From assembly GCA_934426255.1 (NCBI GenBank), contig CAKRYD010000011.1, positions 15,903 to 79,902 of the forward strand: 64,000 nt of DNA, in the 5' to 3' direction. Below are positions 50,614-59,667 of this stretch, piece after piece; position 1 is the stretch's first letter, and the number at the start of each line of letters is the position of its first letter. Source of the stretch: an uncultured Bacteroidaceae bacterium (lineage in GTDB: Bacteria; Bacteroidota; Bacteroidia; Bacteroidales; Bacteroidaceae). The notes under the pieces were generated by a model. That model was given only the letters and a program-made list of their open reading frames with translations, had not been told where the DNA came from and made no database searches. The position numbers and the translations under genes are program-made.

Positions 50614-52803
50614 ATGTCAAACTTAAGGTTCAAAGTCGTAGAAGAAGCTTTCAAGAAGAAAGCATTGGAAATTAAAAGACCAACAGAGCGTCCCAGCGAG
50701 TTTTTCAGCAAATATGTCTTCAATCAAGAGAAGATGTTCAAGTATTTGCCGCTCGATGTGTATGAAAAACTGCGCGACGTTATTGTAAACGGTGCATTCC
50801 TGGATCTCTCGGTAGCCGACAAGGTGGCAGAAGGAATGAAAAAGTGGGCAATGGACAACGGTGTGACCCACTGCACGCACTGGTTCCAACCTCTTACGGA
50901 AGGAACGGCTGAAAAACATGACGCATTCATTGAACATGACTTCAAGGGCGGCATGATCGAGGAATTTACCGGTAAAGAACTTGTACAGCAAGAGCCCGAT
51001 GCCTCGTCGTTCCCCAGCGGCGGAATCCGCAGCACCTTCGAAGCGCGCGGTTATTCGGCATGGGACCCTTCTTCGCCCGTATTTATCGTTGACGATACGT
51101 TGATGATTCCAACGGTGTTCATCTCCTATACAGGCGAGGCCTTGGACTATAAGGCTCCTCTCAAGAAATCGCTTGCGGCAGTAGACAAGGCAGCGACAGC
51201 AGTGTGCAAATATTTCAATCCCGACACAGAACATGTTCACGCCAACCTGGGCTGGGAACAAGAGTACTTCTTGGTGGATGAAAGCCTGTATGCCGCCCGC
51301 CCCGACCTTATGCTGACGGGACGCACGCTGATGGGTCACGATTCGGCCAAAAACCAGCAGATGGACGACCACTACTTCGGTGCCATACCGAGCCGCGTGG
51401 CTGCATTCATGAAAGACCTGGAAATACAGGCTCTTGAGCTTGGCATACCCTGCAAGACACGCCACAACGAAGTGGCACCCAACCAGTTTGAGCTGGCTCC
51501 GATATACGAGGAATGCAATCTGGCAGTAGACCACAACATGTTGCTGATGTCGCTGATACGCGAAGTGGCACGCAAGCACGGCTTCCGCTGCCTGCTCCAT
51601 GAAAAACCCTTCAAAGGCATCAACGGTAGCGGCAAACACTGCAACTGGTCACTGGCAACCGACAAGGGCGTATTGCTCCACGCACCAGGTAAAGACGAAA
51701 ACGGTGGATTGCGCTTCATCACATTCGTGGTAGAGACTTTGATGGCCGTTTATCGCCACAACGGGCTGCTGAAAGCCTCCATCATCACAGCAACCAACCA
51801 ACACCGTCTGGGCGCCAACGAAGCACCTCCCGCCATTATATCGTCGTTCCTCGGAAAGCAACTGACCGATATTTTGGAAAAGATTGAAAACGCAGCACCC
51901 ACCGACCTCGCTTCCTTGAAAGGACGCCACGAAATAAAGCTGGATATCCCGCAGATTCCGGATTTGCACATCGACAACACCGACCGCAACCGTACCAGCC
52001 CGTTTGCCTTCACCGGCAACCGCTTCGAGTTCCGCGCCGTAGGTTCGCAGGCCAACTGTGCCGCAGCCATGCTTGTGCTCAACACGGCAGTGGCAGAGGC
52101 ACTCACCGACTTCAAGACGCGTGTGGATGCCCTCATAGCCAAAGGAACCGAAACCAATGCGGCCATCCTCACCATCCTGCGCGAAGACATCAAGACATGC
52201 AAGCCCATACATTTTGAAGGCAACGGATATAGCGACGAATGGAAAGCCGAAGCCAAAAAACGCGGCCTCGACTGCGAAACAAGCTGCCCCGTCATCTATG
52301 ACCGCTATCTCGACGAATCGTCTATCAAGATGTTTGAAAGCATGCACGTCATGAAAAAATACGAACTGGAATGCCGCAACGAAATCAAATGGGAGACTTT
52401 CACCAAGAAAATACAGATCGAAGCACGCGTGTTTGGCGACATGGCCATGAACCACATCATTCCGGTTTCAACACGTTACCAAAGCATGCTGATTGACAAT
52501 GTACACAAAATTTGCGAATCGTTCCCCGATGCAGAGGCCAACGAGCTCAATGCAAACAATATCAACATTATCAAGAAAATTTCGGCACACAACAGCTTCA
52601 TCATCGAGAACGTAAAGAAAATGGTAGATGCACGCAAAGTAGCCAACAAAATAACCGACGAGCGCGAAAAAGCCATCCTTTACCACGACACCGTGATGCC
52701 ATATCTGGAAAGCATCCGTTATCACATCGACAAACTGGAGCTTATCGTAGAAGACGGCATGTGGACACTGCCTAAATACCGAGAACTGCTGTTCATCAGA
52801 TAA
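50614..52803 (+). CDS. glnA: Glutamine synthetase, type III
   Basis: About 729 residues from ATG 50614 (MSNLRFKVVEEAFKKKA); the frame opens 19 codons earlier without conservation. It makes glutamine from glutamate, ammonia and ATP. GSIII is about 250 residues longer than types I and II and forms double hexamers. Motifs seen: THWFQPLTEGTAEKHDAF, GWEQEYFLVDE, CKTRHNEVAPNQFELAPI, GINGSGKHCNWSL and NRTSPFAFTGNRFEFRAVGS. It follows dapL after a 61-bp gap with no strong -7 and ends in a strong terminator. No P-II or adenylylation gene is nearby. Confidence 0.97.
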   Translation: MSNLRFKVVEEAFKKKALEIKRPTERPSEFFSKYVFNQEKMFKYLPLDVYEKLRDVIVNGAFLDLSVADKVAEGMKKWAMDNGVTHCTHWFQPLTEGTAEKHDAFIEHDFKGGMIEEFTGKELVQQEPDASSFPSGGIRSTFEARGYSAWDPSSPVFIVDDTLMIPTVFISYTGEALDYKAPLKKSLAAVDKAATAVCKYFNPDTEHVHANLGWEQEYFLVDESLYAARPDLMLTGRTLMGHDSAKNQQMDDHYFGAIPSRVAAFMKDLEIQALELGIPCKTRHNEVAPNQFELAPIYEECNLAVDHNMLLMSLIREVARKHGFRCLLHEKPFKGINGSGKHCNWSLATDKGVLLHAPGKDENGGLRFITFVVETLMAVYRHNGLLKASIITATNQHRLGANEAPPAIISSFLGKQLTDILEKIENAAPTDLASLKGRHEIKLDIPQIPDLHIDNTDRNRTSPFAFTGNRFEFRAVGSQANCAAAMLVLNTAVAEALTDFKTRVDALIAKGTETNAAILTILREDIKTCKPIHFEGNGYSDEWKAEAKKRGLDCETSCPVIYDRYLDESSIKMFESMHVMKKYELECRNEIKWETFTKKIQIEARVFGDMAMNHIIPVSTRYQSMLIDNVHKICESFPDAEANELNANNINIIKKISAHNSFIIENVKKMVDARKVANKITDEREKAILYHDTVMPYLESIRYHIDKLELIVEDGMWTLPKYRELLFIR

Positions 52804-52832
52804 TGTGACAGCCGATTAAATCGGAACATATC

Positions 52833-52874
52833 ATTAAGGCCGGATTCCAAAGAAGAATCCGGCCTTAATTTTTT
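52833..52874 (+). terminator. Strong intrinsic terminator after glnA
   Basis: A 15-bp perfect stem (52833-52847 against 52855-52869, containing AAGGCCGGATTC) with a 7-nt loop is followed by TTTTTT. It begins 30 bp after the glnA stop and isolates the fimbrial region from it. Confidence 0.92.
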
Positions 52875-52898
52875 ACCCATCAGATTAAGCAATCATAC

Positions 52899-53302
52899 TT
52901 TAACGTAAGTTCGATGAAATATAATCGTCTGTAATTTTTATGATTAGCGAAAATTGTTGTATCTTTATAGTTACGAAACACAAAGAAATGGAACAATAAT
53001 CGCTATGATCACCGAGAGCAAAGTTATAGAATTGTTTTGTATGGCAGATGATTTCTGCAAGTTTTTTGATGCAATGATGGCAAGATATACGCTTAAGCCT
53101 GCAAACAAGCGCGCATATCACCGTGATTCAACCATGTCAAAGGCTGAAATCATGCTCACCATGATACTCGATAATTTTATTGTCAATCTTTTGAGTGCAA
53201 TCGCCGAATACTGCTGCTTCCCCAAAGAAACCTTGTATCAATGTATCGAGAACGATTGACACGCAACCAGCCTTGTTCTGATTTCATCGAACTCACGTTA
53301 AA
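52899..53302 (+). mobile_element. Deletion derivative of an IS982-like insertion sequence (MITE-like)
   Basis: 22-bp terminal inverted repeats bound a 404-bp unit. The left end, TTTAACGTAAGTTCGATGAAAT at 52899-52920 (given here as two halves TTTAACGTAAG and TTCGATGAAAT), matches the complement of 53281-53302 with one mismatch. Inside is a transposase relic joining N- and C-terminal parts. No target-site duplication is obvious beside the ends. Without a working transposase it could move only if a full-length relative supplies the enzyme. Confidence 0.8.
53005..53259 (+). pseudogene. Truncated IS982-family transposase
   Basis: An 84-codon frame from ATG 53005. Residues 1-52 (MITESKVIELFCMADDFCKFF..., HRDSTMSKAEIMLTMIL) match what I know of the N-terminus of Bacteroidetes IS982 transposases. 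Residues 53 onward (DNFIVNLLSAIAEYCCFPK) resemble their extreme C-terminus. The central catalytic region, about 200 residues in a normal 290-300-residue enzyme, is missing. The joint keeps the reading frame, so a small protein could be made, but it cannot be catalytic. The family call is from memory of motifs. Confidence 0.75.
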
Positions 53303-53393
53303 TAAGGAATGGTAGATGGCAAAATCGCGCCTTTCCCTTTCAAACGGCTTTATGATGGCGACAAATATCGAGTATTCATCTATTTTAACTATC

Positions 53394-53428
53394 GGGGGGG
53401 TAAAATTCAGCCTTTACATTTACTTTTG
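53394..53428 (+). promoter_or_regulatory. Fimbrial operon promoter with a G7 tract
   Basis: A run of seven G (53394-53400) lies 20 bp upstream of TACTTTTG (53421-53428), a match to TAnnTTTG. The tract stands where the TTG element normally sits. The leader to ATG 53524 is about 90 nt. From 53303 to the G tract I see nothing else of note. Confidence 0.55.
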
Positions 53429-53523
53429 CAGCGGGATTAAGAAAACATTTCAATTAACCAAACAACTATTTTCACAAAGGGAACATTTTTAGGAGTAGTC
53501 CCCGAATTTTTGCGGATATAGCC

Positions 53524-54846
53524 ATGCAAAGAACCATATTTGTGTTTCTGTTGACGTGTTTAGCGCTTTTGCCCGAAAAGGCACAGGCAGACACAGGCGT
53601 TCCGGCAATGATTCCCGACAGCGTCAGGAAAGACAGCTTCCGCATTTACTATCCCGTCAGCAAAATTGACATCCGTGAAAACTATATGGACAACAGTGAA
53701 AACCTTGAACGCATACGCAAGTTTTGCGCCGACACACTCCATATAGACAGCCTCGTCATCTTTTCGTATGCCTCGCCCGAAGGAACCTATGCCTTTAACA
53801 AGCGGCTTTCGGCAGGTCGCGGCGAAACGGCACGAAAATACATTCTGGAACATATTTTCAACAAGGCGCGTCAGCCCGATATACCTATTTATATAAGTCC
53901 CACGGCCGAAAACTGGGAGGGACTGCTTCGTGAAGTCAAAAGCCGTTACCACCGACGCGACCGCAACCGCGTAATAGGCATTTTGGAAAGCCCTGTCGGT
54001 GACGGACAAAAGAAAGCACGTCTCAAGGCTCTCGATGGCGGACGCACTTGGCAGTATCTGCGCACGCACATCATGCCGCACCTGCGCTACGCCACATGGA
54101 CCTATGTGTGGCACTTCAGGAAGGACACAGTGAAACAAGCCCTGCCCCAACCCGTTGTTCCGGCAGACACCATCAAGCCTCTGCCCATAGACACGCTGCC
54201 TGTGCCCACACCGCAGGAAGAACCTGCCGACACAACCACCGTCATAGAGCGCACGAGCGACACGAAAACCATCCTGGCCCTCAAGACCAACCTGCTTTAT
54301 GATGCCGTGACGTGGATCAACTTTGCCGTTGAGCTGCCCGTCTATAAAGACCGCCTATCATTGGTATACATGCACCAGTGCCCGTGGTTCCGCTGGGGCA
54401 AAGGCCGCAACGAATACTGCAACCGCTTCCTTTCCATAGGCGGTGAAGCACGCTGGTGGTTCCGCCCCATGCCGCGCGAACCCTACGGCCGGTGCCTGCG
54501 ACGCGACAAACTCATGGGACACTATATAGGCGTCTATGGCATGGGCGGCAAATGGGACTTTGAATGGAAGCGCAAGATATGCTATCAGGGCGAATTCTGG
54601 AGCACCGGCCTCTCCTACGGCTTTTCCAGGCCGATAGGGCGACGGCTCAACCTGGAATTCGGCATCTCGCTGGGCTACGCCTCCATTCCCTACCGCAACT
54701 ATACGCCGACCGACGACTACGGCATCCTGCTGCGCAATCCCGACAAAACGGGAACATGGCACTATTTCGGCCCTACCAAACTCGAAATTTCGCTGGTACT
54801 GCCCATTGTCAAACGCTATTGGACAACGAAAGGAGGCGACCAATGA
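53524..54846 (+). CDS. OmpA-like/DUF3575 outer-membrane protein of a fimbrial operon
   Basis: A 440-residue exported protein (signal peptide about 1-22, ending KAQA). Residues about 35-115 resemble an OmpA-C-type fold (SKIDIRENYMDNSENLERIRKF, IFSYASPEGTYAFNKRLSAGRGETARKYI). A Pro/Thr-rich linker spans about 205-245. Residues about 250-440 are a DUF3575 domain (LKTNLLYDAVTWINFAVELPV, FLSIGGEARWWFRPM, YGFSRPIGRRLNLEFG) and probably form a small barrel. Such genes commonly lead Mfa-like fimbrial operons of Bacteroidales. It may act as an outer-membrane base or anchor; this is inferred. Its stop overlaps the DUF5119 start (ATGA). Confidence 0.85.
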   Translation: MQRTIFVFLLTCLALLPEKAQADTGVPAMIPDSVRKDSFRIYYPVSKIDIRENYMDNSENLERIRKFCADTLHIDSLVIFSYASPEGTYAFNKRLSAGRGETARKYILEHIFNKARQPDIPIYISPTAENWEGLLREVKSRYHRRDRNRVIGILESPVGDGQKKARLKALDGGRTWQYLRTHIMPHLRYATWTYVWHFRKDTVKQALPQPVVPADTIKPLPIDTLPVPTPQEEPADTTTVIERTSDTKTILALKTNLLYDAVTWINFAVELPVYKDRLSLVYMHQCPWFRWGKGRNEYCNRFLSIGGEARWWFRPMPREPYGRCLRRDKLMGHYIGVYGMGGKWDFEWKRKICYQGEFWSTGLSYGFSRPIGRRLNLEFGISLGYASIPYRNYTPTDDYGILLRNPDKTGTWHYFGPTKLEISLVLPIVKRYWTTKGGDQ

Positions 54847-55895
54847 AAGTGCTGACTGCCGCACTTCTTGCCATCGCTTCGGCCTTGATGTTCACGGCCT
54901 GCATCCACCGTCCGCTGGAAGAAATGGGCAATACCCACTACATACGCGTCTATATCGACGACAGTATCAGGAATACCACCTGCCGGTTCTATAACGATAC
55001 GCTCGCACGCCCTGAATTCAAATTGCCGCAGGTGGTGCGCGTCACCCTTAACGACCGCCAAAGCGGAGCACAGACCGCGGAATCCTATCTGCAGCACTCG
55101 GGACGCGACTCGCTGGGATACTATCTTGACGGGTATATCATTGCCGATGCCGGCAGTTACGACCTTATGGTATACAACATAGGTACCGAAACGACCAACA
55201 TACGCGACAATTACAACTACAACACCGCAACGGCCTATACCAACCCCATACAGTCGCAGCTCTACGCACGCATACCGCAATCGGTAAGAGCCTTTTCGGG
55301 AAGCAAGATTGCCTATATGCCCGACCACCTGTTTGTGGCTGCACACCGGCAGGTAGATATTCCCTACACTCACAACATCGACACGCTGCGTGGGCATGAC
55401 GGAAGTTTTTTCAAGGCATCCACGCTCGTCAAGGCCTATTACATGCAGGTGCGCGTCAAAGGCATCCGCTACGTGAGCACGGCCACGGCGCTTCTCTCGG
55501 GCATGGCGGGCTCGTCGGTATTGGCCACACGGGCGATGGTCGAGACCGACTCAGTGAGGCTCTATATGGAAATGGACAACTACAGGGCGGCCGACTCCGT
55601 CAATACGGCCTATATCTATACCACATTCAACACTTTCGGCAAACTGCCCAAGGAAAATACACTGCTCACCCTCACCTTTGAGTTTGTCACCACCGACGGA
55701 CGCTCACAGGTAGAGACCATCAACATCACCGACCTGTTTGAGACACCGATGGTGCGCGAAAACCAATGGATTATTCTCGATAAGGAAATCGTTATCGACC
55801 CGCCGCCGACACCACCCGGCCCCGGAGGAAACAGTGGCGGATTTACCCCGAAAGTGGACGAGTGGGAAGACATCCGCACCGACATACCTATTTGA
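54843..55895 (+). CDS. DUF5119 lipoprotein of the fimbrial operon
   Basis: About 350 residues from ATG 54843, overlapping the previous stop by 4 bp. The lipobox is MFTAC (Cys 20). The protein is beta-rich and ends in a proline-rich segment (DPPPTPPGPGGNSGGF) before an acidic tail. DUF5119 lipoproteins recur next to DUF3575 and fimbrillin genes. They are thought to be minor or accessory fimbrial subunits, but the role is not known. Unlike the four genes that follow, I see no Arg processing motif around residue 50. Confidence 0.8.
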   Translation: MKVLTAALLAIASALMFTACIHRPLEEMGNTHYIRVYIDDSIRNTTCRFYNDTLARPEFKLPQVVRVTLNDRQSGAQTAESYLQHSGRDSLGYYLDGYIIADAGSYDLMVYNIGTETTNIRDNYNYNTATAYTNPIQSQLYARIPQSVRAFSGSKIAYMPDHLFVAAHRQVDIPYTHNIDTLRGHDGSFFKASTLVKAYYMQVRVKGIRYVSTATALLSGMAGSSVLATRAMVETDSVRLYMEMDNYRAADSVNTAYIYTTFNTFGKLPKENTLLTLTFEFVTTDGRSQVETINITDLFETPMVRENQWIILDKEIVIDPPPTPPGPGGNSGGFTPKVDEWEDIRTDIPI

Positions 55896-55934
55896 AAACA
55901 AGCATAAAATATTCATCAATAACATTCCAAAACA

Positions 55935-57128
55935 ATGAAAAAACTATTATTCCTCACAGCACTCGCGACCACAGCGCTCGCCGGCTGTACAAGTGACGAA
56001 CAAAACGAAGCGGCCAAACAATCGCAGCCCTCGAAAATCGTGTTCAACGCACCCATCGTAAACGGCAACACACGCGCAATTCCCGGTGAACAACCCGTCA
56101 ACGGCAAATACAGCACTCAGGAAGAATTTTGTGTATTTGCCAATCAAAGCAATGACGCTTTTACAGCTTGGGATAACAACAACAATTATCTCTATAATGT
56201 AAGGGTTAAATACTCGGGAAGTATTGATGACGGCACTACTAATAAAAAAGGATGGATTCCGGCCGATGGCAACCCTATCTATTGGCCTAAAAAAGGTAAG
56301 CTGACCTTTGCAGCTTATTCTCCGGCAGATGCAGCAGGTACAATAAAATATGGCAATGGCGGATTGACCATCACAGATTTCACCACAAACGATAATGTGG
56401 CCGAACAATATGATTTGATGTATAGCGAGCGTTCTTACGACAGAACGGCAAGTACAAACCAATCGACCGAAGTCACTGATCCAAAACCGGGTCACACGGG
56501 TCAATCTTACGACGGTGTAGACATTCTGTTCCGCCACGCATTGGCTTCCATCAATTTCAAAGTCAAAGCAGCCGCTGAATATAATGGAACAACCATCACG
56601 GTCAATCAAATTTCCATTCTCAACGTATGGAACAAAGGAACATTCCAAGAGAATATAACAGAAGGTGCGGTCTATAACTCTAACCCTGCATGGGAAATCA
56701 ACAAGACTGACAATCCACATGGAACGCCAGTCAATTACAATGAAAAAACATATAAAGTCATTTCAGGTACAACAGGTACGGTGTTAGAAACAGATGCTAA
56801 AACTCCTACGGATGCAAAACCGGCATTGCTGATTCCGCAGAATATGCAAGATAATAAGGATGCTGCTACGAAGAAGGACATTATAGTTCAAGTTGAATAT
56901 ACGATAAAAGTTGGCAATGGTAACCCTGTTAAACAAGTATCAGAAGTATCATTGGTTACAGGAAATAGCAACGGTTATTTCAAAAATGGGGCAGACGATA
57001 TTGAAAAGTGGGAAATGGGTAAACGTTATACCTATACTATTGTGATAGGATTGAACAACATCATCTATTTCTCGCCGGAAGTTACCAACTGGGACGACAT
57101 TACAGTTAGCCCTGACCTTACAATCTAA
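55935..57128 (+). CDS. Fimbrillin-family lipoprotein 1 (candidate major subunit)
   Basis: A 397-residue lipoprotein precursor (lipobox ALAGC, Cys 18). After it come IVFNAPIVNGNTRAIPG with Arg 47, near the position at which FimA-type precursors are cleaved by an Arg-specific protease, and YWPKKGKLTFAAYSPAD, the hallmark of FimA/fimbrillin N-terminal domains. DILFRHALASINFKVKA starts the C-terminal domain. The coding region is visibly more AT-rich than its neighbours (18 G/C of 60 at 56881-56940), suggesting recombinational exchange. It is followed by a perfect hairpin. I infer that it is the abundant shaft subunit. Confidence 0.85.
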   Translation: MKKLLFLTALATTALAGCTSDEQNEAAKQSQPSKIVFNAPIVNGNTRAIPGEQPVNGKYSTQEEFCVFANQSNDAFTAWDNNNNYLYNVRVKYSGSIDDGTTNKKGWIPADGNPIYWPKKGKLTFAAYSPADAAGTIKYGNGGLTITDFTTNDNVAEQYDLMYSERSYDRTASTNQSTEVTDPKPGHTGQSYDGVDILFRHALASINFKVKAAAEYNGTTITVNQISILNVWNKGTFQENITEGAVYNSNPAWEINKTDNPHGTPVNYNEKTYKVISGTTGTVLETDAKTPTDAKPALLIPQNMQDNKDAATKKDIIVQVEYTIKVGNGNPVKQVSEVSLVTGNSNGYFKNGADDIEKWEMGKRYTYTIVIGLNNIIYFSPEVTNWDDITVSPDLTI

Positions 57129-57135
57129 AATCCTT

Positions 57136-57173
57136 GAATTTACCTGCCGGGATAAAGCTCGGCAGGTAAATTC
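57136..57173 (+). terminator. Intra-operon hairpin between two fimbrillin genes
   Basis: GAATTTACCTGCCG (57136-57149) is exactly complementary to 57160-57173, with a 10-nt loop. It starts 8 bp after the fimbrillin 1 stop, and only a short T-rich stretch follows. It may act as a partial terminator or mRNA stabiliser for fimbrillin 1. Confidence 0.7.
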
Positions 57174-57198
57174 TTTCCTAAAACCATACAACCAAATC

Positions 57199-58416
57199 AT
57201 GTCAATATTGAAACACACAGGCAGAAACTATAGTTTTATCCTTATGCTTGCAGCAGCGGGCATATTCGCTTCGTGTTCGGATGACCATCGTAGTGAAACG
57301 ACGGCCGGCCGACAAGCCATCAGTTTCAATGTGGCATCGGTGGAAAACAGCACGACACGCTCGCTCATCGAGTCGGGCGCAAAACCTGAAAGCGGCACAG
57401 ACCACAGCTTGCAAACAGCCTGCACCCCCACAGAGGGTGGACGCAGCATCGGCGTATGGGCAGACTACAGCCTGCCGCAAACAGACGGTTCGGAATTGAT
57501 CTTTTCCGATATTTTCAAGAACACTTCTATCGCTTATCAAAAGAGAAACGACGACAATGGCAATCCCGTCAATGACTGGAACTATTCGGGCGACCCACTC
57601 TTTTGGCAAATAGGCGGTCTTTACAAGTTCCGCGCCTTTTATCCGCAAGAAGAGATGCGCGAATACATCATTACGGCTTCATCGGCAACATCGTTTCAGA
57701 TAGACTACAGTACCTATCAATTGCAAGAAGACTTGCTCGTGGCCTACAACCGCGTCAATACAGCCACATTGGACATATTGCACCAACCCACAGGAGGCAC
57801 ATTTGACCTCCATACTCCCGTGCCGCTTGGCTTTAAGCATGCATTGGCTGCCATCATGTTTCAATTCAAATATAAAGAAAATCATGCCGACAACGATGTA
57901 CTGACTTCCTGTTGGCTCGAAAATACAAATGCCGAAGAGTCGGAACGCTTTGCTACGACCGGCGTACTCGTCTATGGCAATTCCACCACCGAAGAAGCCA
58001 TCGATTGGCAACCAACTTTCTGGGAACCGATAGGAGAAAAGATTTATTATTGGCAACCGCAAAGCGGAAAAGCATTTACGGATAAACTTTCGGCTACGGC
58101 CTATACCGGCCAAGCAACCGAAGGCAATCTCTATACGAAGAACGACGGTTATCTGCTCGTTATTCCGCAAGAATACAAGGGAGGGCTTCGCCTCTGCTTT
58201 ACCACACAACAAGGCGGAAACACGGTCTTTGAAGTATTGCTGCCCGAAGACACGGGAACAGACAAGGACGGCAACGAAGTGACAACACCTCCTTATTATT
58301 TCGCTGCCAGCAAACGCTATATCTATACCATATCACTCACTAAGACCAACCTTGACGTAAATTTGTCGATTGCGGATTGGAACGTCCGCAAGACATCGGA
58401 CGAAATTATTTTCTAA
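57199..58416 (+). CDS. Fimbrillin-family lipoprotein 2
   Basis: A 405-residue lipoprotein (lipobox IFASC, Cys 26). ISFNVASVENSTTRSLIESG carries Arg 54 as a possible processing site. The fimbrillin core is seen in GDPLFWQIGGLYKFRAFYPQEE (given as recognised parts) and PLGFKHALAAIMFQFKYKE, then a C-terminal strand set ending KRYIYTISLTKTNLDVNLSIADW. It is probably a second structural subunit or an accessory protein. Its stop TAA is immediately followed by the ATG of the next gene, so translation is coupled. Codon use is GC-richer than in fimbrillin 1. Confidence 0.82.
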   Translation: MSILKHTGRNYSFILMLAAAGIFASCSDDHRSETTAGRQAISFNVASVENSTTRSLIESGAKPESGTDHSLQTACTPTEGGRSIGVWADYSLPQTDGSELIFSDIFKNTSIAYQKRNDDNGNPVNDWNYSGDPLFWQIGGLYKFRAFYPQEEMREYIITASSATSFQIDYSTYQLQEDLLVAYNRVNTATLDILHQPTGGTFDLHTPVPLGFKHALAAIMFQFKYKENHADNDVLTSCWLENTNAEESERFATTGVLVYGNSTTEEAIDWQPTFWEPIGEKIYYWQPQSGKAFTDKLSATAYTGQATEGNLYTKNDGYLLVIPQEYKGGLRLCFTTQQGGNTVFEVLLPEDTGTDKDGNEVTTPPYYFAASKRYIYTISLTKTNLDVNLSIADWNVRKTSDEIIF

Positions 58417-59652
58417 ATGAAAAATACCCACCTACGCACCATATGCCACCTGCTCGCCATTATCCCGGCGGCACTGCTGCTGACATGTTGCCAAAACGAC
58501 GTGCAAGACGAAAAGGCGGCAACAGATTTTGCCAACCTGACCATCGCGGTGAACAGCCCCTCCATCAGCGTTGACAGCCGCAGCGTATCGTTGAGCGACC
58601 CCGACGGAAACGCCGATGACATGAGCGAATGGGACAAATACGTGGACGGAAGAAAACTCTATCGCGTCACCTTGCTGCTTATCAACAAAAAGACCAATGC
58701 CATCGTAGGCTACCGCGACAGCAAAGACGGAAGCGATGACGGCATCACGATTGCCGCGGACGGAAAAACCGCCACAGCATCTTTTCAATACATGCACCCC
58801 AAGCACGGAAACATTGAAATATTGGAACACGGAGAATATCGCATGGTTGTCGTAGCCAACTACTCGGAAATCAATGCGGTCGATGATGCGGGAACCACCA
58901 AGAACCATGCCGGCAACACCGAAGTCATGGAATATATTGACAATATCACAACGAATTTTCCCACAGACAAAGGTCTTGCGACATCCTCCACCGATTTTTC
59001 AAAACTATATAACACAAAAATATCAAGCAGCAGCGACTACGTTTGTCCGCAACAGCCGCAAGTGCTGACCCTCGTAAAAGACCTGCAGCTGCAACCCGGT
59101 GACAATTCGGTTTCGGCCGAACTCGTGCGTACCTATTCGCGCATACGCATTGAAGCCGCCAACCACAGCGAGGAGGAATTAAGCATCACAAATCTACGGT
59201 TTAGCACGAACTTTGCACAAAAAGAAGCTTATATTTTCGATGATCCCGACAACAGCAGCCGCAAATACAGCATAACAGCCAAAGGAGCACCGACCGTGGG
59301 TTCGACAAATGCCATCATTCCGTTTAGTGGCCCTGTGAAAATACCACATATTGACCACACGGAAAGCAACCGAAAGGCCGTTTTCGATGCCTATATACTT
59401 GAAAGCAAAGATGAAACAAACCGTTACACTTATACCATCACAGCCGGATATAAGGATATCCCCAATAAAACAGCCACATTTGAGCTCCGCGACATTCATC
59501 CGACGACAGGAAACGTGGAAGACCTGACGGAAATAAAACGCAATGACTTCATACGCAGCCTTGTCAGCATTTCATACAGTCCTTCGACCATCGACTTTGA
59601 ATTTAAAGTGTTGCCATGGACGACGAAAGACGAGGAAATAGAATACAACTAA
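58417..59652 (+). CDS. Fimbrial lipoprotein (Mfa2/minor-subunit-like)
   Basis: A 411-residue lipoprotein (LLLTCC, Cys 24 or 25). LTIAVNSPSISVDSRSV contains Arg 55. LYRVTLLLINKKTNAIVGY and EHGEYRMVVVANYSEINA resemble the N-terminal beta-sandwich of anchor and accessory proteins of the Bacteroidia fimbriae. RTYSRIRIEAANHSEEELSI is the matching start of the second domain. I am sure it is a fimbria-related beta-sandwich lipoprotein; whether it is an anchor or an accessory subunit is open. It begins right at the fimbrillin 2 stop and ends 15 bp before the DUF4906 gene. Confidence 0.75.
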   Translation: MKNTHLRTICHLLAIIPAALLLTCCQNDVQDEKAATDFANLTIAVNSPSISVDSRSVSLSDPDGNADDMSEWDKYVDGRKLYRVTLLLINKKTNAIVGYRDSKDGSDDGITIAADGKTATASFQYMHPKHGNIEILEHGEYRMVVVANYSEINAVDDAGTTKNHAGNTEVMEYIDNITTNFPTDKGLATSSTDFSKLYNTKISSSSDYVCPQQPQVLTLVKDLQLQPGDNSVSAELVRTYSRIRIEAANHSEEELSITNLRFSTNFAQKEAYIFDDPDNSSRKYSITAKGAPTVGSTNAIIPFSGPVKIPHIDHTESNRKAVFDAYILESKDETNRYTYTITAGYKDIPNKTATFELRDIHPTTGNVEDLTEIKRNDFIRSLVSISYSPSTIDFEFKVLPWTTKDEEIEYN

Positions 59653-59667
59653 CCACAACTCAAAATC

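Noticed and set aside
53340..53523. Invertible promoter (recombinase-driven) for the fimbriae
   Set aside because: I looked for inverted repeats around the -7 and for an integrase gene nearby and found neither; the G tract is the better candidate for variation.
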